Positions 1-10,277 of a stretch of 64,000 bases of DNA are shown in pieces. The stretch's first letter is position 1. Each line of letters opens with the position of its first letter. A program made the position numbers and the translations under genes. Location of the stretch: NCBI RefSeq assembly GCF_902167145.1, contig NC_050096.1, positions 161,075,825-161,139,824 on the forward strand. The letters are read 5' to 3'. Source of the stretch: Zea mays (Eukaryota; Streptophyta; Magnoliopsida; Poales; Poaceae). The notes under the pieces are model-generated. The model saw nothing but the letters and a program-made list of their open reading frames with translations. It did not search any database and was not told the origin of the DNA.

Positions 1-3000
1 TGGCTGAGGGGTTTGGTTTGCCAAAAGCACTAGCTGTTTCTAAAATCAACTTTTAGCTTTTCAATTTCTACCATCATTAACTTAGCTAGATTGGCTCCTT
101 CTAAGCATACATGGTAACAAGCAATTAGTTCAATCAACAAGTTATCTCATGTAATCCACATTTCACTTCTTACTCGATGCAGTACAAGGAATCAAGCAGT
201 CTCATTAGCTGCGAGAAGCAGACGATTCGAATCGAGTTTTAACCTTGCAAGGTAAACCTAAACACACGGCATGTCAGGGCACTCTGACCCCGCACATGAC
301 AACCGTCCCCATCGATTCCCCGTTCGCGTCCAGGCCTCACCGCCTTGGCATACAATGCTCCACTGACCCCGGCTGCCGCCGTGCAGTGACCGCACTTGTA
401 CCCACCATAGCTAGCATGGGAGACCCTGTCTCAGGTCGCATGAGGGATAAAGTCCGCGCCCGGCTTCACTCAGGTACTAGGTTTACCGGTTACCATTTTT
501 CCCGGCATGTGTTTAGTACATTCAAAAGCTTGACTCAGGTATCCACACATTAATCCTTAATTCATTTTTCCCGTCTCATGGACAAGGCATCCTCCCTGGA
601 TCCAAATCCATAGACCAACATATATCCCATTATCAAGATGAATACAATCAATTCCTGACCTCGCGCGAGTGCTAGAAAAATCACTCGACTTCTACCGAGA
701 TCCTGATTAGCAAGCAGCTACTCGACCTAGCATACTAGTATTCATCTCAAAAAGGAGTCCTAAGTTCATGCAACTAGGGGTTTCAAGCAACTCCTACACT
801 TAAGTGCACATTACAGTCCTACAAGCATTAAGTGTAGTAAAGTAGCATATATTAACATGGTTATGCATAAAACCGGGGCTTGCCTTCAATTGCTGGGGCT
901 GCGGGGAGATCCTCAATAGCAGCCTCTGAAGCCTGCTCCTGGTCCTCCTCTTGGACAGGTCCTTGCTCGGGGATGAGCACGTACTCTCCGTCGGCAAGAT
1001 TACAATCTAATGAATGCAATGCGTAAGATACATACATGATATGATATGTGCTTTAGAATTTACAACTTAAAGATGTATGGTCTTTTTGAATTTAAACAAG
1101 TTAACCTTTCTTATGTAAAACCCTTTAGTGGTATACTTGGTAAATTGGGTTAGTTTTAATGGGATGAGGTTTATTCCTTCTTCTCTTTTCTTTTATTCTC
1201 TTTAATGTTTTGGAGTAGGTTTGAACTACAAGTTGCTTTTATAGAATTCCAAAAATTCTGCAAAAATTACAGTGGCTTGTTACTGGTGTATGATTCTCTG
1301 TCTCAAAATTTGGGGTTCAGAAAGTGAATGGTTTTCTCTGGACAAAATTGCCAAATCTTAAGGCAGAAGGGGTACTTTGAACTACAACTATTATTTAACA
1401 GTGGGTAATTCTTTAAAACTTATTTTTGCTAGCTTTTAGGTGTCATAACATGACTTGATACAAATTTCTAGTCATTAATACCTTTTAATTCTTTTCCTAT
1501 GGTTTTCTTAAGGTTTCTAGCCAAAGGGGTGCTTTCTACTACCACTATGTTTGAAAAACATCAAACAACAGAGTTCTTATTTTTCTTAGCTAGTATTTTG
1601 TGCAAGAGCAATCATTCTGGAGTTTGGCTTCCTTTTGCCTAAGGGAAGGGGTGGTTTGCATTATTTGAGCTAAATGGCCTTTCTCACAACTTACTAGCAA
1701 AAGGCATGGGTTCACTTCTTTTTCATGGGTTTGTATTTTTCTCTGGTGGTTTATCTCATCATGGACTTAGCAAATTTTTGGTTGCCCATTATCTCATTAT
1801 TTGAGGTTGTTTATGATTTATTGGGAAAATGCCTTATTACCACTTTGTATTTATTTTCCTTACTTAAAAAGTTAGGCTGGGGTGCTCTGTATTTTTGTAG
1901 TGGGGCTCTGGTGGTTATAAGTTCACTGGATTTTTGTTAACCACTTTGGTTATGGTTTTGCAATTTTAATAATTGATTTTCAGTCCACATAAGGCTGATT
2001 AAAGCATCTTAATTAGAAATTGGTCCTAATTAATGGTCTCTGCATTTTTCCTAGGTTCTTTGTTGCATAAGTAAACTAGGAAAAATATTACTAATCACTG
2101 TTCAACATTTTCTAATGCTTTTCTGATTTTCTCTAAGTTGTGGACAACATGGCTTTAAATGAATAACTACATCATAATCTCTAATGCTGGGGATTCTACT
2201 ATTTTTAAACAATGTCTAATTAGGGTATAAGCATCTACAAAATTTCTTAAGCTCAGCACAAAAGAAAAACTAATTTTCCTTAATTAAACAAGGTTTAGGG
2301 GGTTTCTGTTTTTAATTTTAAGCTCTAAAATTTAGAACAGAAAGCATATGGTTCAATAATTTTAAATGATAGATCATAATATTCCAGAGCTAGCAAAATT
2401 GGTTTGACAGCTTTTCATTAAGATTTCATCAAGTTATGAATTTTCTAAGTTCTTTGGTTATTTAAAAAGAATAACAGAATTGATAAAAGGGAAAAAACCA
2501 CTTTGCACTGGGGTCCCTGGCGGTTTTTCTAAGTTTTCCTCGCGAATCAGTCCTTAGGTTACTATTCATATGAGTCGCTGACATTACAGAAAACCCCTCG
2601 GGTTCTACAGATCCTAACCCGAGGTCCTTCTTCTACCTCAAACAGTAGCCGCGGCGAAGAAAAGGGCGGAGGGGCTCACCGGCGGCGAGACTGTTCCGGT
2701 GAAGTGGTCGAGGGCGAAGGGGAGGTCGCGGGGATCACAACGGTGTGCGGAACGTCAACGGAGATGGCCGGAGTTGGTCGGTCCACGCGCGCAGGCGGGG
2801 ATGCTCGTCGGCGGCGAGGAGACCGGCCTGGTCACGGCGAGATAGTTCAATCAAATGGGTCAGGGAGATCCACGGGATGCCAGAGAAGACATGAGCGAAA
2901 GGAATTGGGCGGAGACTCACTGGATAGCTCGGTCCACGCGCGGCGGCGGAAGACCGAAGTCCGGTGAGGTTGATCTCGGGCCTCCGGTGAAGTCCGGTCG

Positions 3001-4083
3001 GGTCCGAGGGCTTGGCGAGCTTCACGGGCTACTGGCGGAGCTAGCCGAAGCACAGGTTGGGCTGGAGGGCGGCTGGAGTGGGCTGGCCACGGCGGCCGTA
3101 GCTCTGGCGGCAATGGCGGGCGGAAATACGCTCGCCGGAGCTAAGGAACGGTGGCTGGCCGATGAGGGTGAGTGCGGGGCGAAGAGAGGTGCGCCCGGGG
3201 AAGCTTTATAGGCGCGGGCGGGCACGGCCGAGGGCGTGGGCGCGCGGCGGACTTGACCGGACGCCGGGGCGAGCGCGCGCGCGGGTTGGGCGAGCTCTGG
3301 CGTGCCGACCAGGGTCGAACACGTGTGCCCGTGCGTTCTGCCCAAGCTCTGGCGTGTGTGGTCGCTCATCCGAGCCTGCTCTCGCCTGGGTCAGTGCACA
3401 AAACCTCTTCTCCTCCCTACAAGCTACCATTCTTGTGTGGAGGTCATAGGATTTTGCCTACTGGTTACAGAGATATGGAGCCAGGAAATCTGGTCTGTCT
3501 CCCTGCCCAAACCCGAGGCAAATCCCAAGTTTTGTCGTGTCTAGGGCTCGCGTCCCAATGCCATCTTCTGGCACACGACAGAGGGGTTAGTTAGACACAA
3601 ATTTGTCAATGGGGCCATTAGGATTCGAGTTAGGGATCAAGGTGAACATCCCTGATCTTTGGCTCAAGGTCTGAATTTCAGAATTCTGAAATTCGGAATT
3701 CCCAATGAGTCCCAACAAAAGAAGCTTGATTTGGGGGTTTTCTTGAATTATTTTGGTTAAGCTTTCTCAATCTATCTTGTTGCTTATCAAATATACTTTA
3801 ACTTATATTATTGGCTCAACTCAAAATTTTAAACTTTTCATTCCCTTTTGCTTATTTTCTTGAATTTTGTTCATGGGGTTCACTTAGAGTTCTTAATTAG
3901 GGTTGCACATTCTTATCTTTTCAAGGACTCAATTGTTTTGATCATGACACTTTTAAACATATACTTGGTGAATTATTTGTCACTTAAGTTATTTTGATGC
4001 TCATGCTTACTTTGGTTCACAGGAAGTAATGGCTCTTGGTGTGGCTTTTTAAGAGAAACCCTAGGTGACACTGGGGTGTCACA
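1..4083 (-). repeat. 3' LTR of the chromovirus (truncated by window start)
   Basis: It matches 10799-14880 nearly base for base. In element sense it begins TGTGACACCCC at 4083. A TATA-like motif sits at 3204-3212 (minus). The part from about 3180 down to 2640 is very GC-rich, and the part from 2640 to 1020 is AT-rich. Small ORFs on both strands here (for example 2704-3594 and 1725-1940) recur in the other LTR copy and show no protein-like pattern, so I treat the LTR as non-coding. Confidence 0.93.
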
Positions 4084-4097
4084 ACCTTCCCCCCTTA
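4084..4097 (-). other. Polypurine tract of the chromovirus
   Basis: On the minus strand an A/G-rich run containing AAGGGGGGAAGG directly abuts the TGTGACACC start of the 3' LTR. This is the expected plus-strand primer site. It supports minus orientation. Confidence 0.85.
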
Positions 4098-4335
4098 AAG
4101 GAATCTCGTCCCGAGATTCAGGCCAGAGTCCTCCCGGGGTGAAGCGAAGGGTGAGACTGATAGGAAAAAGGGTGATGATTGTTATTATTAGGGCAAAACT
4201 GCTCTTCGAATGTCATTCTCTTTGCAACTTCAGAAGGAAGTCCTTTTAAGTTTTATCTTTTAGTTACTTCATTCTGAATTAAGATCATATTTTTGGAAAT
4301 TAGATTCGAAAGGCAGGAGGAGGGGTTGGGGGTGA

Positions 4336-5454
4336 TTACATACCAGCTTCCTTAGGTAGGCAATCGGGGAAGTTGGATCTTAAGAATTCCTCGGTTTCCC
4401 AAGTAGCTTCCTCCTCTGAGTGATTACTCCACTGGACCTTGAACATCTTGATCGATTTAGCCCGAGTTGATCTTTCCTTGCAATCCAGAATCTTGGAGGG
4501 GTACTCTTGGTACGAGAGATCTGGCTCTATCTCCAATTCTGGCTCTGCTAGAATCTCAGTCGGCAATCGAACACACTTCTTTAGCTGAGATACATGGAAT
4601 ACGCTGTGAATGGCAGACATCTTTGAAGGTAACTTCAGCTTGTATGCCACGGGTCCACATGCTTCAATGATCTCATAAGGTCCAATGTAACGAGGGGCTA
4701 GCTTGCCTTTGATTCCAAACCTCTGCACTCCCTTGGTGGGTGATACCTTGAGGTATACAAAACTTCCCACCTCGAACTGGAGAGGTTTCCTTCTTCTGTC
4801 ATGATAGCTCTTCTGCCTGGCCTGAGCAGCTTCTAGATTCTTCCTGATCAGCTTGACCTTCCTTTCGGCTTCAGTCACCAAATCAGGTCCAAAAACTTCT
4901 CTTTCACCAGGCTGAGACCAATTGAGTGGTGTCCTGCACCTTCTCCCATAGAGAGCTTCAAAAGGTGCCATCTTTAGGCTGGACTGATAACTATTGTTAT
5001 AAGCAAACTCTGCCAAGGAGAGGTGCTTATCCCAGTTCTTGCCACAATCGATCGCACAAGCTCTCAGCATATCCTCCAGAATCTGGTTTACCCTTTCCGT
5101 CTGACCATCAGTCTGTGGGTGGTAAGCTGAACTCCTGATTAGCTTGGTTCCCAAAGACTCTTGCAATTGTTCCCAAAATCTGGCAACAAATTGGGCTCCT
5201 CGGTCAGAAACAATGGTCCGAGGTAATCCATGCAAACACACGATCCGGTCGATATACAATTCTGCATACTTCTGAGCCTTATCAGTGGTGTGCACAGGAA
5301 GAAAATGTGCCACTTTAGTCAATCGGTCCACAATAACCCAAATTGAATCATGATGACGAGAGGTGTTGGGCAGACCCACAATGAAATCCATGCTGATGTC
5401 GTCCCACTTCCACGAAGGTACGGACAGTGGTTGCAAAGCTCCAGCGGACTTCAA
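4336..5454 (-). pseudogene. Integrase core and chromodomain of chromovirus pol (3' part)
   Basis: This is the downstream part of pol after an in-frame TAG at 5500-5502. The integrase catalytic core shows MDFIVGLP with the first Asp, then IVSDRGAQFV with the second Asp, then HPQTDGQTERVN with the Glu, the D,D-35-E triad. A C-terminal chromodomain follows at about residues 318-365 (FKVQW, ATWE). Known chromovirus chromodomains help direct insertion into heterochromatin. The reading frame is continuous with the upstream part 5500-7482, so only the single nonsense codon, in the HHCC zinc-finger region (next to CDTCQR), separates them. The usual Tekay-clade protein is one gag-pol polyprotein, so this copy is broken. 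It has no start of its own: the frame runs back through the stop. Confidence 0.9.
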
Positions 5455-5499
5455 GTGGCTTGCCTTTATCCTCTGACAGGTGTCACACTCTGATACATA

Positions 5500-7482
5500 C
5501 TAGGCTATCTCCCTCTTCATTCTGGTCCACCAGTACAAAAGCTTCAGATCATGGTACATCTTGGTGCTTCCCGGATGCATAGAGAATTTGGAGAGGTGAG
5601 CCTCATCCAAAATTTTCTTCTTGAGATCCCGGTCCTTAGGAATTACCAATCTGCTTTTGAACCATAACACACCCTTCTCATCCTGGCGGAAACAATTATA
5701 CTTCTCAACCTTCTGATGGAGATTCTTCTTGATAATCTGCACTCCCTTGTCACTGAGCTGGGCCATGATAATCTGGTCTTGCAAAGCTGGCTCAACAGAA
5801 ATGTGAGACAAAGAACCAGAAGGAATCACTTCAATTTGCATCTTGCTCAACTCATCACACAAGGTGTTAACACGAGAATCCATCAGAATACAGTTGCATT
5901 GCAACTTCCGACTCAAGGCATCAGCTACCACATTAGCTTTCCCTGGGTGATAATGTACCTCCAGGTCATAATCCTTGATCAGCTCTAGCCATCTTCTCTG
6001 CCTCATGTTGAGATCAGCCTGAGTAAAAATGTACTTAAGGCTCTTATGATCAGTGAAGATGTTGCAGTGGGTTCCCATCAGGTAGTGCCTCCACATCTTC
6101 AATGCATGAACCACTGCTGCTAACTCAAGGTCATGAGTGGGATAATTTTGCTCATGAGGCCTGAGTGCTCTTGAGGCATAAGCAATGACTCGGTTGTCTT
6201 GCATCAAGACACAACCTAGCCCGGTGCCAGAGGCATCGCAATATACATCAAAAGGCTTGCTGCTGTCGGGTTGCGCCAAAACTGGTGCGGTGGTCAGATG
6301 CTGCCTCAATGCATGGAAGGCATCTTCGCACTTCTGACTCCACACAAACTTGACTTCTTTCTTCAGCAACTCAGTAATAGGCTTCGCAATCCGAGAGAAG
6401 TCCGGAATAAATCTTCGGTAATAACCGGCCAATCCCAGAAAACTCCGAATCTGGCGAACAGTCGTTGGTGGCCTCCAGTTCATCACCTCTTGCACTTTAT
6501 CAGGATCAACAGCTATTCCATCCTGAGAGATAGTGTGACCCAAGAATTTGATTTCCTTTAGCCAAAAATCACACTTGGATAGCTTGGCATAAAGGTGGTG
6601 CTCTCGCAGACGTTGAAGCACTACATGCAAATGCCCGGCATGTTCTTCTTCGTTCTTCGAGTACACCAGAATATCATCAATGAAAACCACTACGAACTTG
6701 TCCAATTCTGGCATGAAAACAGAATTCATCAGATACATGAAGTATGCTGGTGCATTTGTCAGCCCGAATGACATCACCAAAAATTCATACAGCCCATATC
6801 TGGTTGAGAATGCCGTCTTCGGAATATCACTTGCTCGTATTTTGATCTGATGGTAGCCAGAGCGAAGGTCTATCTTGGAAAACACCTTGGCCCCGACCAA
6901 CTGGTCAAAGAGAACGTCAATACGAGGCAAAGGATACTTGTTCTTGATAGTTACCGCATTAAGAGGGCGGTAATCTATACACAGCCTCAAGCTTTCATCC
7001 TTCTTCTTCACAAATAGCGCTGGACATCCCCAAGGCGAAGTGCTTGGGCGAATAAATCCCTTATCCAGCAACTCTTGCAACTGCTTTTTCAACTCTGCCA
7101 ACTCAGCGGGTGGCATTCGGTAGGGCCTCTTAGAAATTGGGGTCGTTCCCAGTTGCAACTCGATGGCGAATTCAATATCCCGGTCCGGTGGCATTCCTGG
7201 CAATTCATCAGGAAAGACATCTGCATACTCACAGACCACTGGGATCTTCTTCAGGGGTAACTCCGTCATAGAGAAAGCACATGACTGAGAAGAACCCTGA
7301 CTAGGCAGAATCAAAGTGAAATTCCCGCAGAAAGGAGAATTAACTTCCACGGTACGACTGGCTACATCAAGCACAACTTGGTGCAAGGTCATCCAATTTG
7401 CTCCTAGAATAATGTCCACATTTTCCAATCCCAACACAAGAAGAGTGGTTTTGACAATGTGGCTTCCCAGTTGAATAGGCAC
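5500..7482 (-). pseudogene. Protease C-terminus, reverse transcriptase, RNase H and integrase N-terminus of chromovirus pol
   Basis: The domains in order are the end of the aspartic protease (LGANWM region), RT with the catalytic [10 protein letters not shown] motif near residue 270, and RNase H ([11 protein letters not shown], then the Glu of HDLELAAV). The integrase zinc-binding N-terminus starts (H..H) before the frame meets TAG at 5500-5502. Relative to gag (7511-8767) it is in another frame. The protease motif DSGASHSF lies in the gag frame and its continuation, GGKIATNQ, lies in this frame, so a one-base indel between about 7510 and 7540 has split the polyprotein. RT and RNase H otherwise look complete. 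This copy should not make a full polyprotein. Confidence 0.92.
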
Positions 7483-7510
7483 ACTTTGGTTTAATTGGTT
7501 AGTTGCAATT

Positions 7511-8767
7511 TTACCCCCAGGTGTGACTATTCATGAATGACCCTTTTGAGTGAGAGAATGGCAGTTTGCAATTAGCACTGAACTTTTGGCTAATGAAACT
7601 ATGAGATGCACCAGAATCAAACAGAATTAAAGCAGGTTGATTATAAACTGAAAAGGTACCGGTCATGATAGGAGCTCCTTCTGGCACTTCCTCTAGAGCA
7701 GTGAAGTTGAGCTTCCCTTGCCTGACTTGCACCTTCTGCTTTCTTCCCTTGTCTTGATTTGGTGCTGGCATCTGCCTCTGCTGGTTCCTGGGACAATTCT
7801 TGGCATAGTGGCCCACATTGCCACAAGTGAAACACTTGTTCCCATTGCCCTGGCGGAACTGCTGCTGCTGCGGAGGCTGATTGTTCCTTGGGGCGGGAGC
7901 TGGATAGCGGTTGGGTGCCGGCTGCTGCTGCTGCTGAGGTGGCCTGATCACCCATCTGCCTGCCTGCTGCTGAAAACCCCTGCTCTGATTGTGAGAAACA
8001 ATCCGGAACCTCTGAGCCTGAGCGGATGGTGCTGCCATTGGTGCCTTCCTCTTCTTCTCTGCCCGGTGAGCAACAATGCAATCCTCCTGAGAGATGGCCA
8101 TGTTGACCAACTCATTGAAGCTATTGGCCCGGACAGTGTTGAGTCGTTCCCGCAGCTTGGTATTGAGACCCCTGCGGAAGCGATCCCTCTTCTTTTCATC
8201 AGAATCAGCATGATACCCTGCATACTGGCATAAGTCGTTGAAGGCTTGCGCATACTGCAGTACCGTGCGGGTTCCTTGATTGAGGGCCATGAATTCATTC
8301 AACTTCCGATCAAGAATGCCAGCTGGAATGTGGTGTCCTCTGAAGGCGGTCTTGAATTCCTCCCAAGATACTTCATGATCAGCGGGGAGCATAGCACGGA
8401 AGTGGTCCCACCAAGTCCGAGCTGGGCCGCGAAGCTGCTGTGCGGCGAAGCGAGCCTTGGCCTCATCAGGGCAGTCTCCCGTGAGGAGGGGAAACTTGGA
8501 CTCGACGACGCGAAGCCACACGTCGGCGTCCAACGGATCCTCTGCCTTGGTGAACAAGGGCGGCTGCGTGCTCAGAAACTCCTGGTATGTTGCCATAGCC
8601 GGAGGTCGCTGATGCTGGCCTCCACCATGATGCTGTTGGTGGGGCTGGCGCTGCAAGAGCTGTCGCAGAATCTCATTCTGCTGGGCCATCAGCTCCTGCA
8701 CTGTGGGAGCTGGAGGAGGTGGCGGGGGAGCTTGCTCATTCTGCCCGCGACGCTGCCTCGCTGCCAT
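7511..8767 (-). CDS. Gag and start of protease of the chromovirus
   Basis: I start at the ATG at 8767 (MAARQRRG), because the 18 codons upstream lack the gag pattern. After a Pro/Gln-rich N-terminus comes the retrotransposon gag core ([15 protein letters not shown] start, [31 protein letters not shown]). A basic Gln-rich linker follows, then one CCHC zinc knuckle, [15 protein letters not shown]. The frame continues into the protease active site, DSGASHSF, before a frameshift-generated stop at 7511. Gag forms the virus-like particle and packages element RNA. The Gag part itself appears intact and might still be supplied as a protein. Confidence 0.92.
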   Translation of the reverse strand: MAARQRRGQNEQAPPPPPPAPTVQELMAQQNEILRQLLQRQPHQQHHGGGQHQRPPAMATYQEFLSTQPPLFTKAEDPLDADVWLRVVESKFPLLTGDCPDEAKARFAAQQLRGPARTWWDHFRAMLPADHEVSWEEFKTAFRGHHIPAGILDRKLNEFMALNQGTRTVLQYAQAFNDLCQYAGYHADSDEKKRDRFRRGLNTKLRERLNTVRANSFNELVNMAISQEDCIVAHRAEKKRKAPMAAPSAQAQRFRIVSHNQSRGFQQQAGRWVIRPPQQQQQPAPNRYPAPAPRNNQPPQQQQFRQGNGNKCFTCGNVGHYAKNCPRNQQRQMPAPNQDKGRKQKVQVRQGKLNFTALEEVPEGAPIMTGTFSVYNQPALILFDSGASHSFISQKFSANCKLPFSHSKGSFMNSHTWG

Positions 8768-9027
8768 CTGAAAACAGAGATTGTCGCCAATGTTATCCCG
8801 ACTCATATTTCCGAACGACAAGATATCATCTCATATGGAAGGAAAAGGCCATAATCATAATATTAGGTTCGAAAATGAAGATAACATGGTGACAAGGATC
8901 CCACAGATATCAAAAGTTTACAGGGTTACATTAATCAGGGGAAAGTACCCATAAGCCTAGTCCAAAAGGTGATACTACTAAGCTCGCATAGGTTTCTATC
9001 CGCCTAAAGAAATGTCAAAGCGACTGC

Positions 9028-9903
9028 TTAACCCTGAGCGGTGGAAGCGACACTGGATACGGGTGAAGGAGGCATCGCGGAGGTAGTCCCATTGGCACCA
9101 GGGGCTGGTCCTAGCTCCTCGGGAGCCTCTTCTCCCTCGCTTCCTGCTTCATTGGCCTCCATCTCCAGGTGGTGCATGTCCAAGTGGTCATTGGCTTCCT
9201 CGAGTTCCCTCTGCACGTCGTGGAGCTGGTTCTCCAAGACATCAATAGTGTTATCTCGGATCTCCACTTGCTGCTCCAGGGTGGTAATACGCTGGCTCAG
9301 CCTTTCCACCTGCAGATCCTTCTCCACCAACTCTGTGGATAGGTCGACCACAAAATCTTCCCGACTATCGAGAGTGAGCTTGGCAGCCTGAGCGGTGTTA
9401 GCAAGAAGTGTCATAGCATCGCTCTGAAGGGTCTGAAGGCGGTACAGCGCACTCATGCACTGAACAGTGACCCTCCCAACCAAGTCAGGATACATTGCCC
9501 ACACATCCTTCACGTGGCTCACGCGGTTACACCACATGGGATCATCCTTCTTTTCAGCAGGGAAGAGTCCCAAGGGGTGCATCACCATCTCCAGGGGATG
9601 GTAGCCACAGAAAGTCGTCAGAGTCTTCATGGCTGCTGCCTCAACGGTGTCGTCCGTCCTGAGTCCAATCGTCTCAGAGTCAAGAGAACGCCAACCCGGC
9701 TGAAGGGGATGAGCCTCCAAAGTTAGCCAGACCCGACAACGAGGTACCCGATGCTCCTCATACAACTGCACCGTGTACATAGGGGGCGTAGGGTAACCGG
9801 CGGAGTTAAGCACTTCCCACAAGATGGAAGGAAAGCCATCGCGAGAAAGGAAGTCAGAACTGAAACGAGAGTCTCCTCCACTGGCGGGGGTAGGTGAATT
9901 CAT
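9028..9903 (-). CDS. Extra sense ORF between 5' LTR and gag (unknown function)
   Basis: A 291-codon uninterrupted ORF lies in the leader upstream of gag and in the same orientation. I do not recognise the family. Residues 1-150 look like a compact globular part rich in Trp, Pro and Leu (FPSILWEVLN, GWRSLDSETIG, TTFCGYHPLEM). Residues about 165-245 are a heptad-like coiled coil (VEKDLQVERLSQRI...LEQQVEIRD...LENQLHDVQ). The tail is acidic then Ser/Pro-rich. Ogre-type gypsy elements are known to carry an ORF upstream of gag, but I am not aware of this as a standard chromovirus gene. The lack of stops over 876 bp and the protein-like composition support real coding. It could encode an accessory structural protein; that is inference. 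Confidence 0.7.
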   Translation of the reverse strand: MNSPTPASGGDSRFSSDFLSRDGFPSILWEVLNSAGYPTPPMYTVQLYEEHRVPRCRVWLTLEAHPLQPGWRSLDSETIGLRTDDTVEAAAMKTLTTFCGYHPLEMVMHPLGLFPAEKKDDPMWCNRVSHVKDVWAMYPDLVGRVTVQCMSALYRLQTLQSDAMTLLANTAQAAKLTLDSREDFVVDLSTELVEKDLQVERLSQRITTLEQQVEIRDNTIDVLENQLHDVQRELEEANDHLDMHHLEMEANEAGSEGEEAPEELGPAPGANGTTSAMPPSPVSSVASTAQG

Positions 9904-10263
9904 CTGCGGAAGGGAATCAAGATAAAGATTATGGTGGAAGGAAAAAGAAAAAGAGAGCCCGGATGATTTAAAGAAAAGGGGTTAGCTCAAATTTTAATTC
10001 CTCTTTGTGTTTTATAATGCATGCATGCGGAAAGAAACGTTGCCTCTCAAAAGGGAAATAGGGTGCCTTTTTAGGGCATCCTAAAATATAAGTATTGGCC
10101 CACAGGGCCTAATTAATTAGCCACCTATTTCTCCCTCTATGCCTAAGGCCTTTCGTCCTAGGTCTAGCGGTCTAGTCGTGACGATCCGTAGTAGTTTCTA
10201 GGCAAGTTTTAGATTTTGAAAATCGGTATTCATGGTTTATTGTCCTTCTCTGTGGTGGAATTT
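9904..10263 (-). other. 5' untranslated leader of the chromovirus
   Basis: The stretch between the PBS and the upstream ORF is AT-moderate, with no ORF or RNA gene that I can see. Confidence 0.6.
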
Positions 10264-10275
10264 GCTCCGATACCA
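10264..10275 (-). other. Primer binding site of the chromovirus
   Basis: The minus strand reads TGGTATCGGAGC two bases inside the 5' LTR end. It is one base off the usual TGGTATCAGAGC complement of initiator Met tRNA. It fixes the LTR boundary at 10278. Confidence 0.88.
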
Positions 10276-10277
10276 GC

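Noticed and set aside
1725..1940. Small hydrophobic ORF resembling a membrane protein
   Set aside because: It lies in the AT-rich, intron-like part of the LTR. Phe/Leu-rich translations are expected from T-rich DNA, and it runs against the element's sense.
2704..3594. Several overlapping ORFs on both strands in the GC-rich part of the chromovirus LTR (and copies at 13501-14391)
   Set aside because: GC-rich DNA gives ORFs in many frames. They overlap each other on both strands, have no domain pattern, and lie in LTR sequence.
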